Shown piece after piece: positions 1 to 6,236 of a stretch of 6,688 nucleotides of DNA (its first letter is position 1; the number at the start of each line of letters is the position of its first letter). The stretch covers positions 1-6,688 of the forward strand of contig JALZWD010000359.1 of the NCBI GenBank assembly GCA_023300365.1, read 5' to 3'. This stretch comes from Flavimaricola sp. GTDB taxonomy: Bacteria; Pseudomonadota; Alphaproteobacteria; Rhodobacterales; Rhodobacteraceae. Both the position numbers and the translations under genes were made by a program. A model generated the notes under the pieces. The model saw only the letters and a list, made by a program, of their open reading frames with translations. It was not told the origin of the DNA and did no database searches.

Positions 1-1
1 C

Positions 2-160
2 GATGGCTTTCGCGCCGCTTATCTTGAGCGGCTTGGCACGGTGTCAAACATTGGGGCGTATGATGCCACCGTGAACGATACCCTTGATCACCTTGCACAG
101 CATCTTGAGGACCATCTCGATATCGATGCGCTGCTTGGTGCCGCAGGCGAGGTTAGCTGA
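2..160 (+). CDS. cobQ: Cobyric acid synthase, C-terminal end (partial)
   Basis: The reading frame is open from the first complete codon at base 2 to TGA at 158-160. It gives the last 52 residues of a protein whose 5' part lies outside the window. The segment starts DGFRAAYLERLG and continues with an acidic helical tail containing YDATVNDTLDHLAQHLE and DIDALL. This matches what I know of the extreme C-terminus of CobQ, after the glutamine-amidotransferase domain. CobQ is a cytoplasmic ATP-dependent enzyme that amidates side chains of adenosylcobyrinic diamide during cobalamin synthesis. No catalytic residue is inside the window, so the call rests on the tail alone. The stop overlaps the end of the convergent gene by 8 bases. 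A related cobalamin amidotransferase is the main alternative. Confidence 0.72.
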   Translation, partial: DGFRAAYLERLGTVSNIGAYDATVNDTLDHLAQHLEDHLDIDALLGAAGEVS

Positions 161-1184
161 ATTCTTCGCTTGAGAGGACGCGGTAGATCTCGCGGCGGAC
201 GAGTTTGCGCACATTGCGTGTAATCCGTTCGCCCAAGGCACCGCGCAACTCTTGGTGAACGATGTCGCGGACCATCTCGCGCAGGGCGTCTTCGTCGATG
301 GATGTTTCTGCGGCAAGGTATTGCGACAAATCATCATCGATATTGGCGACAAGTGTATCGGCCTCGGCGGCAAGAACCGCCTCCGCAACCAATGCCTCGG
401 TCGTGCTCGGGGTGTCTTCGGTTGTCACGGCGGCAAGGGGTGAATTTGGCAGTTGAGGTGCATCGCGCGGTGTTGGCACCGATTTGACAACATCCGCGAT
501 GCGCGTTGTCGCCGCTCTGCTGCCAAAAATTGAGCCGTTCGCCGTCGTTTTTGCCCAATCGATGACCGGCGTTGTCTCGCTGCCGTCGGGTTCAAAATCG
601 TCCGAAGTATCTCCTACAGCGGCCTCAAGATCGGCGATCGTCGAGAGCAGGCGCGCGCGCGCGTCAATGGCCCCGTCTTCTTGGGGTTTATCATCCGACT
701 TGACGGGGTTTGGCTCGGCCAAGGCCGCAGAATGCCACATATCGGTGGGGTCTGGCTGAATGGGATCAGAAAGCTTTAGGGGTTCGCTCGGCGGCTTGGG
801 GGCCACAAATGAGCCCAAGTCGGTCGTGTCATGCGAATTATTATCGGCAAGTAAATCCGTACGCGCCTGCTCAGCCGACGTATCATCCGCCTTGACCGCC
901 GGCGTCAGCAGCAACGGCGCAGGAGACGGCGGTGTTTCTTGCTTGGGCGCACTCGGCAGCATTTGATCGGCGCGCAACACAAGCCGTTCAGGGGCAGAGG
1001 GCGAATTGGCGGTGGTTTCGGGCGCGTTTACCGGCACCTCAAGGGCAGTTACTGGTTTCGAATCGGGCTTTAGCGGCGCTTTGACAACGTTGCCCGCACC
1101 AGTCGGGGCCTCGCCTTCGGACACAAGCCGCCTGATAGACGCCAAAACGTCCTCGATTTCTATATTTGTCTGCGGATCGGACAT
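153..1184 (-). CDS. DUF2497/PopZ-like acidic, low-complexity protein
   Basis: Protein of 342 residues with a recognisable short helix at each end and a long unstructured middle. Residues 8-21 (IEIEDVLASIRRLV) resemble the N-terminal helix of PopZ/DUF2497 proteins (typically EILASIRRII). Residues 294-342 form a charged amphipathic helix pair with DALREMVRDIV and RKLVRREIYRVL, like the C-terminal multimerisation region. The roughly 270 residues between are rich in Pro, Ala, Ser, Thr, Asp and Glu. No signal peptide or membrane segment is visible, so it should be cytoplasmic. PopZ forms pole-localised assemblies that anchor ParB and other regulators; a similar role here is inferred. The ATG at 1184 is chosen over an in-frame upstream start at 1238 because AGGA lies about 7 bases ahead of it, homology begins there, and a promoter lies between the two. 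It lies downstream of tolC with a 76-base gap. Confidence 0.75.
   Translation of the reverse strand: MSDPQTNIEIEDVLASIRRLVSEGEAPTGAGNVVKAPLKPDSKPVTALEVPVNAPETTANSPSAPERLVLRADQMLPSAPKQETPPSPAPLLLTPAVKADDTSAEQARTDLLADNNSHDTTDLGSFVAPKPPSEPLKLSDPIQPDPTDMWHSAALAEPNPVKSDDKPQEDGAIDARARLLSTIADLEAAVGDTSDDFEPDGSETTPVIDWAKTTANGSIFGSRAATTRIADVVKSVPTPRDAPQLPNSPLAAVTTEDTPSTTEALVAEAVLAAEADTLVANIDDDLSQYLAAETSIDEDALREMVRDIVHQELRGALGERITRNVRKLVRREIYRVLSSEEFS
651..663. repeat. Alternating GC dinucleotide tract
   Basis: Thirteen bases of uninterrupted alternating G and C lie inside the PopZ-like gene, encoding an Asp-Ala-Arg-Ala-Arg stretch on the minus strand. Alternating purine-pyrimidine GC runs can adopt left-handed DNA and are prone to slippage. 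No function is implied, and it may simply reflect codon choice in a GC-rich genome. Confidence 0.5.
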
Positions 1185-1209
1185 TTTTTTCCTGCTTGCC
1201 TCGGAGAGA

Positions 1210-1238
1210 AGACTAGCAATTTTTCCGCCACCCGACAA
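1210..1238 (-). promoter_or_regulatory. Possible sigma70-type promoter for the PopZ-like gene
   Basis: On the minus strand a -35-like TTGTCG (1238-1233) is separated by exactly 17 bases from a -10-like TAGTCT (1215-1210). Transcription would begin near 1203, leaving a leader of about 20 bases with the AGGA ribosome site before the ATG at 1184. The -10 match is weak (three of six bases), and the case rests mostly on spacing and position. It would let the PopZ-like gene be expressed independently of tolC, and it argues against the longer in-frame start at 1238. Confidence 0.33.
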
Positions 1239-1260
1239 CAGATAGCATCGTTCAAAAGAG

Positions 1261-2625
1261 TTAGTTTCCGCCTATTGCCTCAAGGACACGATCCAAGGCC
1301 TGCCCCTGCTCTGAGGTCACGGTGGGCGCATCACGCACGAGGTTATAGTAGGCTGAGGGGTCGTAGACCTGAACCTGCAGGTTCAAATCCTGCACCGTAA
1401 GCAAACCAATCGACGACAAGACCTGATAGGAGGCGATGGTTTCGTCGATCTGAGCAGAAATCAGATTGGTGCGGGCTTCGAGCAATTCTTGCTCTTCGTT
1501 AAGCACATCCAGCGTGGTGCGTGCACCGAGCAATGCCTCTTCGCGGACGCCGCGAAAGGCCACGGTTTGCGCCCGGACTTGCTGTTCAAATGCCGCCCGG
1601 CTGGCCCGCGCAACTTCAAGAATAGAATAGGCCACTGAGACGTTTTGCTCGACCTGTTGTGACGTCAACAAAAGCGAATAGCGGGCGGCATCACGGCGCG
1701 ACATGACCTGCCGAATTTGGCTTGAGAGCCGCCCACCTTGATAAATTGGCCCGCCCGCGTTGATACCAACCGAGCCGCTATCGGCAAAATCTTGATCGAC
1801 GCGGAGGCTCCCGTTCAGCGTGACGTTGGGCCGCAAGGCAGCCTCGGCGCGCAGGATATTTAATTCCGCGGTCGCCACGCTGTGTTGGGCTTCGGTCAGG
1901 CTGGGGTGATTGCGTGTCGCAACCGATTGCGCCTGGGGGATAGAGTAAGAAATCCCAACTGGATCAGCGGGTTGCAAAGAGCCCGCCCGGACACCAACGG
2001 CCGCAAGATATTCTGCTTGGGCGCGGGCCAATTCGCCCTGTGACGCCGCAAGTTGGCTGCGTGCCGCAGCAAGGCGTGCCTCAGACAGAGACACATCGGT
2101 GCGGGTGACTTCGCCCACCTCAAACCGATCATTTGCCGCGCGAAGCTCTTGGATAAGCAACCGCACGTTGCTTTCACGCAATTGAACAAATTGGCTGTTC
2201 CGCCGCACGTTCATATAGGCCTCAACGACACGCAAAAGCACCTGTTGTTCGATATCAACCAAAGCGGCGCGTGTGCCCAAGACCAATTCTTTTTGCGCCT
2301 CGATCGCAAAGGCAGAGGCCCCGCCATCATAAAGCAGCAACTCGCCTGCGACCTGAATGGATCCGTTTACATCATCGTTGAATGCGTCAGAGCTGTAAGA
2401 TGCTTGTACATTTGCGGCCCATGTCACGACGGGCAAAAGAGAAGAAACCGCTTGGGCCACGTCTTCATCAGCAGCGCGCAGCAGGGCACGGTTTTGTTCC
2501 AAAAGGTCGCTGTTCTCGTAACCCTGCGCCAAAGCATCCGCCAAAGTGACAGCCTGAGCGGCGGTAGAAGACAAAAGCACCCCAAGCGATACTGCCGTGG
2601 CGGTTAGGAATTTCGTCAATCTCAT
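1261..2625 (-). CDS. tolC: TolC-family outer-membrane efflux/secretion channel
   Basis: The protein is 454 residues. The first 25 form a Sec signal peptide with Lys/Arg, a hydrophobic core and likely cleavage after AQA. The mature protein shows the two homologous OEP halves of TolC: LLYDGG (97-102) is mirrored by PIYQGG (293-298), and FEVGEVTRTDVSLSEARL (168-185) by ALLGARTTLDVLNEEQEL (364-381). Each half carries long Ala/Gln/Glu-rich heptad helices for the periplasmic tunnel. TolC trimers span the outer membrane and periplasm and serve tripartite efflux pumps and type I secretion. E. coli TolC is slightly longer (493 residues). The ATG at 2625 is chosen because GAGGA lies 8 bases upstream; a TTG 15 bases earlier is in frame but less likely. 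No inner-membrane or adaptor partner gene is nearby, so this is probably a shared, general channel. It follows the pcm-like gene in the same direction with 80 bases between. Confidence 0.93.
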   Translation of the reverse strand: MRLTKFLTATAVSLGVLLSSTAAQAVTLADALAQGYENSDLLEQNRALLRAADEDVAQAVSSLLPVVTWAANVQASYSSDAFNDDVNGSIQVAGELLLYDGGASAFAIEAQKELVLGTRAALVDIEQQVLLRVVEAYMNVRRNSQFVQLRESNVRLLIQELRAANDRFEVGEVTRTDVSLSEARLAAARSQLAASQGELARAQAEYLAAVGVRAGSLQPADPVGISYSIPQAQSVATRNHPSLTEAQHSVATAELNILRAEAALRPNVTLNGSLRVDQDFADSGSVGINAGGPIYQGGRLSSQIRQVMSRRDAARYSLLLTSQQVEQNVSVAYSILEVARASRAAFEQQVRAQTVAFRGVREEALLGARTTLDVLNEEQELLEARTNLISAQIDETIASYQVLSSIGLLTVQDLNLQVQVYDPSAYYNLVRDAPTVTSEQGQALDRVLEAIGGN

Positions 2626-2690
2626 TCCAACTGTCCTCAAGGTTTACTGATTATTCTGTGCCCCCACCCCATCTTGGGCGGCGGCGCATC

Positions 2691-2700
2691 ACAATATTGT
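2691..2700. promoter_or_regulatory. Perfect 10-bp palindrome between pcm-like gene and tolC
   Basis: The 10-base sequence ACAATATTGT is its own reverse complement and sits 5 bases past the stop of the pcm-like gene, 65 bases ahead of the tolC start. It is AT-rich in an otherwise GC-rich spacer. Its position would suit a small operator or part of a tolC promoter, but ten bases could arise by chance. I see no clear terminator in this spacer, so read-through from the pcm-like gene into tolC is plausible. Confidence 0.22.
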
Positions 2701-2705
2701 TGTCT

Positions 2706-3359
2706 TTAGAGGGCGAAAGCACGGGTCGCCCCGAATCCCTCCAAAACAGGTGCGCCCGCATTAAAGGCAAATCTCCACGTCACATGTCCATCGCGTTTGT
2801 GCCCGATCCGAACAACGCCCAGCGCCCCTTCGGCAAAGATTGCGGCAATCCGGCCCCCATCTTTGAGCTGTGCCAACAGATCAGCCGGCACCTCTTCTGC
2901 CGCGCCTTGCAAGAGGATCACATCGTATGGGCCACCCTTGGCCGACCCTTCATTTAGCGGGCCCTCCATCACGGCGGCGTTGTCGACGTTGTTCTCGCTG
3001 AGGTTGCTCTGGGCCTCTTGAACACGGGCCGGATCATCCTCAACCGCAACAACAAAATCGGCCATATGCGCAAGGATTGCAGTGGAATAGCCAAGACCAC
3101 AGCCAAGATCGAGAATCACATCTGTAGGTTCAATATCCAGCGCATCAAGCATCTTGGCCAAGGTGCGGGCCTCAAGCATTTCGCGACCATCACCAAGGTT
3201 GAGGTTTTCGCCGACATAGGCGGCCTCGCGCATAGATTGCGGGACATACTGCTCGCGCGGCACATCCAACATCGCGTCAATAATCGGAAACTTGGTTACA
3301 TCTGATGGCCGGACTTGGGTGTCCACCATCATCGTCCGGCGCAGTGCATAGTCAGCCAC
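2706..3359 (-). CDS. pcm: Protein-L-isoaspartate O-methyltransferase family protein, diverged
   Basis: Soluble 217-residue SAM-dependent methyltransferase. Residues 24-50 (FPIIDAMLDVPREQYVP then REAAYVG) align with the Pcm N-terminal region. Motif I, LDLGCGLGYSTAILAH (83-98), is the SAM-binding glycine-rich loop. VEDDP (106-110) holds the acidic residue after strand 2, and YDVILLQGAAEEVP (145-158) corresponds to the motif II region. Canonical Pcm transfers methyl groups to L-isoaspartyl residues in aged proteins. However, the Pcm signature GQTISQP is here GREMLEA (58-64), so the substrate-binding Thr and Ser are missing and the reaction may differ. The start is a GTG with AAGAG 7 bases upstream; the start region (ADYALRRTMMVDTQVRPSDV) resembles the alphaproteobacterial homologs I recall. 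The ATG codons at residues 10-11 are less likely starts. It is the first of three co-oriented genes and is divergent from tRNA-Cys. Confidence 0.85.
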   Translation of the reverse strand: MADYALRRTMMVDTQVRPSDVTKFPIIDAMLDVPREQYVPQSMREAAYVGENLNLGDGREMLEARTLAKMLDALDIEPTDVILDLGCGLGYSTAILAHMADFVVAVEDDPARVQEAQSNLSENNVDNAAVMEGPLNEGSAKGGPYDVILLQGAAEEVPADLLAQLKDGGRIAAIFAEGALGVVRIGHKRDGHVTWRFAFNAGAPVLEGFGATRAFAL

Positions 3360-3447
3360 AAGTAAACTCTTTCGGTCAGAATTGTCTGGGACGTGATGCC
3401 ATAACGCGGCCCGCTGAGCAACGTAGAACTATCGACAATGCGGTGTC

Positions 3448-3474
3448 TTGCACGGGCATTTACCTTGGTATAAC
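3448..3474 (+). promoter_or_regulatory. Probable sigma70 promoter of tRNA-Cys
   Basis: TTGCAC (3448-3453) and TATAAC (3469-3474) resemble -35 and -10 boxes, matching four or five of six consensus bases each, with a slightly short 15-base spacer. The -10 ends 13 bases before the mature tRNA, which would give a leader of only a few bases, as is usual for tRNA genes. The rest of the divergent spacer (3360-3447) shows no promoter I could call with confidence for the pcm-like gene. Confidence 0.5.
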
Positions 3475-3487
3475 AGACGACGAACAA

Positions 3488-3561
3488 GGCGGGTGGGCAG
3501 GTAGGTTATGCAGCGGATTGCAAATCCGTGTAGACCGGTTCGATTCCGGTACCCGCCTCCA
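3488..3561 (+). tRNA. tRNA-Cys (GCA anticodon)
   Basis: A full cloverleaf can be drawn. Acceptor GGCGGGT (3488-3494) pairs with ACCCGCC (3551-3557), followed by discriminator U and an encoded CCA (3559-3561). The D arm contains GCAGGTAGGTTATGC. The anticodon stem GCGGA/TCCGT encloses loop TTGCAAA, with anticodon GCA at 3520-3522. The T arm is CCGGTTCGATTCCGG. The discriminator U73 and GCA anticodon are identity elements for cysteinyl-tRNA synthetase. The length is 74 bases with CCA. No integrase or duplicated 3' end is visible that would mark it as a used attachment site. Confidence 0.97.
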
Positions 3562-3618
3562 TCGTTTCCGGTGGCCCCTGTCAATCATTCGGCTCAATCG
3601 GCCCTGTCAGGACCAACA

Positions 3619-4617
3619 GTGCATATCCCCGAGCGACTGAAACTCCGGCTATTTGACCTGACCGCACCCGCGATTGATCCGCTGGCACAAGACTGTGTGT
3701 CGCAAGCACAACATGCGCTCAACGCCAATGATACCAAAGCCGCGCTGGCCCTTTTTGCCGAGGCCATTGGCCATGATGGGCGCGCCCTTATCCGGCCATG
3801 GGGCCTTGAGCCCAAGCGTGCGCAAGACCAATTCGATGTGATCCGCACACTGATGAAAACCCGCCTTGAAAGGTGGTACCGCGACACCAAGGCCCGCAAA
3901 GCGCCGCCTGTGGCGCGTTTGGCAGACAAGATTGCCCTGCGCGATTGGGCCAAGGATCAAACCGCCGTCCGCATCCCAACCCCGCTTGGACAGTTTGACG
4001 GATTTAACGCTGTGCCATGGCCCAAATTTGAGACCCAATCCGTGGTTATAAAACCCCGGCATGGCGCAATGGCGCGCGGGGTTTTGGTGTTGTCGGAAGG
4101 GTTTGACCTGATGCGCCACCAACAGGTTGGCCCAAGCCTTGCGCAATATGCCGCCAAAATTTGGGAAACCGAATCCGTTAAAGACGGCGCCGTTCTGGCC
4201 GAGGCTCTGGTCAGGGATCCGGCCCCCGACACGGCGATCCCAAGAGATTTCAAAGGGTTTTGCGTGGCGGGCAAGGTGGCCTTTGTTGTCGTCCAAGACA
4301 CCAACGGGCCCGGTGGCTACCAAGCCTTTCGTCAACGCCGCGCCTTTGACGCCAAGGGGCACGCCGTTCCGCGCACCCATGGCAGCGTGCCCGATATTGG
4401 CGAGGCCACGCTGCCGGCGCGGTTCTTTGAGGTTGTCACAGCCATGGAGCGGCTCTCGGCGATCTTTCCCCAAGCCCTTCGGTTGGACTTTTACCTTGAC
4501 CATGATGGCCCCGTGCTCGGCGAAATCACCACTTATCCGAACGCAGGCCTTGGCTTTGCCCCCTTTTCAGCGCGGACATTTCACCAAATGCTCGCCGTCT
4601 CGGCGCAGCTTGAATAG
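3619..4617 (+). CDS. TupA-like ATP-grasp amidoligase family protein
   Basis: Cytoplasmic protein of 332 residues without signal or membrane segments. Residues 98-120 (VARLADKIALRDWAKDQ then RIP) correspond to the 'ladKyavReyv...iP' entry to an ATP-grasp domain. IKPRHGAMARGV (144-155) is the nucleotide-binding Lys and flexible loop. LAEALV (193-198) and RDFKGFCVAGKVAFV (209-223) match the adenine-binding and 'DYKfycFnG' parts. LRLDFYLD (287-294) and GEITTYPNAGLG (301-312) carry the metal-binding Asp, Glu and Asn. ATP-grasp enzymes join a carboxylate to an amine through an acyl-phosphate; TupA acts in teichuronopeptide cell-wall polymer synthesis. The substrate here is unknown. Residues 23-50 look like a single TPR-type helix pair. 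The GTG at 3619 is chosen because AGGA ends 6 bases upstream; an earlier in-frame ATG at 3508 falls inside tRNA-Cys. It lies 57 bases after the tRNA and may share its promoter. Confidence 0.8.
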   Translation: MHIPERLKLRLFDLTAPAIDPLAQDCVSQAQHALNANDTKAALALFAEAIGHDGRALIRPWGLEPKRAQDQFDVIRTLMKTRLERWYRDTKARKAPPVARLADKIALRDWAKDQTAVRIPTPLGQFDGFNAVPWPKFETQSVVIKPRHGAMARGVLVLSEGFDLMRHQQVGPSLAQYAAKIWETESVKDGAVLAEALVRDPAPDTAIPRDFKGFCVAGKVAFVVVQDTNGPGGYQAFRQRRAFDAKGHAVPRTHGSVPDIGEATLPARFFEVVTAMERLSAIFPQALRLDFYLDHDGPVLGEITTYPNAGLGFAPFSARTFHQMLAVSAQLE

Positions 4618-4627
4618 CCGAGCTGTC

Positions 4628-5743
4628 CTAAAGACGCGCCACCAATTGCGCCACGCGCATGCGCACGGCCTCGGATATCGCCCCACCACGATGCGGATCG
4701 TTCAACGTGCAAAGCCATGCGGCCTCGGGCGCAATCTCGCGGTCCATCCGGTGCCAAGTCAGGGCGGCCAACACATCATGCGCCGGGGCGGGCAGCGCCC
4801 CACGACATTCAAGCCCATTCAGCACGCCCCAAACACGCGTCCAACACCGCCCAACCGACCACGGATTATACCCCCCGCCGCCCAACACCAACAAACGCGG
4901 CGCTATCCCCATTAGCGCGTCAATCACCCCGGCATGGGCGCCGTTTGACAGGCACATCTTGGATTGCGGATCCTCGGTGATCGCGTCAGAGCCACATTGC
5001 ACGACAATCGCGTCAGGTGCGAATTGTGCAATTATCGGCAAAATAAGGGCCTCGCGCACATGCGCCATGTCGTCATCGTGAAACCCGCGCGGCACCGGCA
5101 GGTTAAACACATTGCCACACCCTGTGTCGTCGATCGCACCCGTGCGTGGCCAACGGTTTTCCTCGTGCACCGATATGACAAGCACATCAGGCGTATCCGC
5201 GAACGCCGCCTCGACCCCGTCGCAATGATGCGCGTCGATATCCACGTAGGCCACGCGCCGCGCCCCGTGATGTTGCAACGACAAGATCGCCAAGGCCGGA
5301 TCGTTGAAATAACAAAAGCCATTGGCATAATCGGCAAAGGCGTGGTGCGTGCCGCCGCCGGGCGCAAACACGGTGCCGCCGTCGCGCAGCATCTCGCCCG
5401 CGAGGATCACGCCACCAGACGACGTGGCGGGCCTGCGAAACACTTCGGGGAACACCGGGTTGGCGTGTGTGCCGATATTGTGCCGTTCGCGGACCGCATC
5501 ACTGACCTTTTGGTCGCGCTCAGCGGCCTGAAGGGCTGCGACATAATCGGCGGAATGAAACCGCGTCAGGGCCGCAGGGCGCGCACGCGGCGAGCGGACA
5601 TATTGCGCGTCGGGCAACCAACCCAACGCCCGCGACAGGTCCATCGCGGTTGACACACGCGGAATGCGCAACGGATGCCAACCACCATAGCTTGAGCCAC
5701 GATAAATCTCGGACCCAATAAACATCGGTTTGTCTAATCTCAC
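4628..5743 (-). CDS. Class I histone-deacetylase-family amidohydrolase (AcuC/acetylpolyamine type)
   Basis: Soluble 371-residue zinc hydrolase of the arginase/deacetylase fold. All active-site elements are present: the His pair in GGGTHHAF (129-136, H133/H134), GFCYFND (142-148), DIDAHH (168-173) with zinc ligands D170 and H172, QCGSD (249-253) with zinc ligand D253, and the transition-state Tyr in LGGGGY (Y292). These enzymes remove acyl groups from lysine or small amines; bacterial members include AcuC, which controls acetyl-CoA synthetase, and acetylpolyamine hydrolases. Which substrate applies is not shown, and no acs or acuAB gene is nearby. An unusual feature is HHCDG where most relatives have HHGDG. 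The GTG at 5743 has GGGGCG upstream; an ATG at 5725 (residue 7) is a reasonable alternative. It converges with the ATP-grasp gene across 10 bases and diverges from the DUF1178 gene. Confidence 0.92.
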   Translation of the reverse strand: MRLDKPMFIGSEIYRGSSYGGWHPLRIPRVSTAMDLSRALGWLPDAQYVRSPRARPAALTRFHSADYVAALQAAERDQKVSDAVRERHNIGTHANPVFPEVFRRPATSSGGVILAGEMLRDGGTVFAPGGGTHHAFADYANGFCYFNDPALAILSLQHHGARRVAYVDIDAHHCDGVEAAFADTPDVLVISVHEENRWPRTGAIDDTGCGNVFNLPVPRGFHDDDMAHVREALILPIIAQFAPDAIVVQCGSDAITEDPQSKMCLSNGAHAGVIDALMGIAPRLLVLGGGGYNPWSVGRCWTRVWGVLNGLECRGALPAPAHDVLAALTWHRMDREIAPEAAWLCTLNDPHRGGAISEAVRMRVAQLVARL

Positions 5744-5756
5744 AGGTTACGCCCCA

Positions 5757-5784
5757 TTGCACCGCCCCCAAGTTTGCCTAAGTT
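5757..5784 (+). promoter_or_regulatory. Weak promoter candidate for the DUF1178 gene
   Basis: In the 70-base divergent spacer, TTGCAC (5757-5762) is followed after 16 bases by TAAGTT (5779-5784), about 30 bases ahead of the ATG at 5814. The -35 is fair and the -10 poor. It is reported because this short spacer must drive both flanking genes and this is the best + strand candidate I found. No convincing minus-strand counterpart was seen. Confidence 0.22.
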
Positions 5785-5792
5785 AAGGCCAA
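5773..5792. repeat. Imperfect inverted repeat in the divergent spacer
   Basis: TTTGCCT and AGGCCAA form 7-base arms with one mismatch around the 6-base centre AAGTTA. It overlaps the weak DUF1178 promoter candidate and lies between two divergent starts, where an operator for both genes would be expected. The perfect core is only GCCT/AGGC, so chance is a serious alternative. Confidence 0.25.
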
Positions 5793-5813
5793 CACACCAA
5801 AAGTCTGTAGGCA

Positions 5814-6236
5814 ATGATCAAATTCACTCTGTCTTGCGAGAACAACCACCGCTTTGAAAGCTGGTTTGCGTCGTCCAGTGCGTATCAAAGCCTTTTGTCG
5901 GCGGGCATGGTGTCTTGTGTGTCGTGCGGCAGCACCAACATCGAAAAATCCCTGATGGCCCCGTCTGTGGCAACCTCGGGGGCCGAAGAGGCCCCGAACC
6001 TGACCGCCCCCGCCAGCGACCAAGAGACCGCAATGGCCGACATCAAGCGCAAGGTTGAGGAAAACGCCGACTATGTGGGCATGTCCTTTGCCTCCGAGGC
6101 CCGCGCCATTCACGATGGCACAGCCCCTGAGCGGCCGATTTATGGCGAGGCGAACCTCAAGGAGGCAAAGTCCCTCATTGAAGACGGCGTCCCTGTAGCC
6201 CCCCTCCCCTTTATGCCCAAGAAAAAGGTCAATTAG
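5814..6236 (+). CDS. DUF1178 family protein (zinc-ribbon-like)
   Basis: A complete 140-residue protein that matches the DUF1178 family over its whole length. The N-terminus has MIKFTLSCENNHRFESWF (1-18) with C8 and H12, and CVSCG (35-39) supplies C35 and C38. Together these look like a small zinc-ribbon-type site. KSLMAP (45-50) is the family's KalMAP motif. The C-terminal half has ADYVGMSFASEARAIHDG and ends with the conserved acidic-to-proline stretch SLIEDGVPVAPLPF. Such a layout resembles small regulatory zinc-ribbon proteins, but the function of the family is not established. It is cytoplasmic, with no signal or membrane segment. The ribosome site is weak (TAGG close to the ATG). Its TAG stop is immediately followed by the ATG of the next gene, so the two are probably co-transcribed. 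Confidence 0.92.
   Translation: MIKFTLSCENNHRFESWFASSSAYQSLLSAGMVSCVSCGSTNIEKSLMAPSVATSGAEEAPNLTAPASDQETAMADIKRKVEENADYVGMSFASEARAIHDGTAPERPIYGEANLKEAKSLIEDGVPVAPLPFMPKKKVN

Noticed and set aside
2053..2607. Open frame of 184 codons on the + strand inside tolC
   Set aside because: It is antisense to the signal peptide and first OEP half of TolC and has no independent support.
3540..3561. tRNA-Cys 3' end as an integration attachment site
   Set aside because: No second copy of the 3' end and no integrase or mobile gene are seen downstream.
3508..3618. Upstream extension of the ATP-grasp gene beginning within tRNA-Cys
   Set aside because: It would overlap the tRNA body, the added residues have no family match, and a ribosome site fits the GTG at 3619.
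3649..4503. Open frame of 284 codons on the minus strand opposite the ATP-grasp gene
   Set aside because: It is the antisense shadow of a gene with clear ATP-grasp motifs, and its translation shows no recognisable domain.
4618..4627. Bidirectional terminator between the ATP-grasp and deacetylase genes
   Set aside because: Only 10 bases separate the stops, and I could not draw a stable hairpin with a T-run there.
4127..4915. Open frame of 262 codons on the + strand bridging the ATP-grasp and deacetylase 3' ends
   Set aside because: It is out of frame with the ATP-grasp gene and antisense to the deacetylase; the Pro/Arg-rich composition is typical of GC-rich shadow frames.
4964..5653. Open frame of 229 codons on the + strand inside the deacetylase gene
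   Set aside because: It is antisense to all the catalytic motifs of the deacetylase, and its Arg-rich translation lacks domains.
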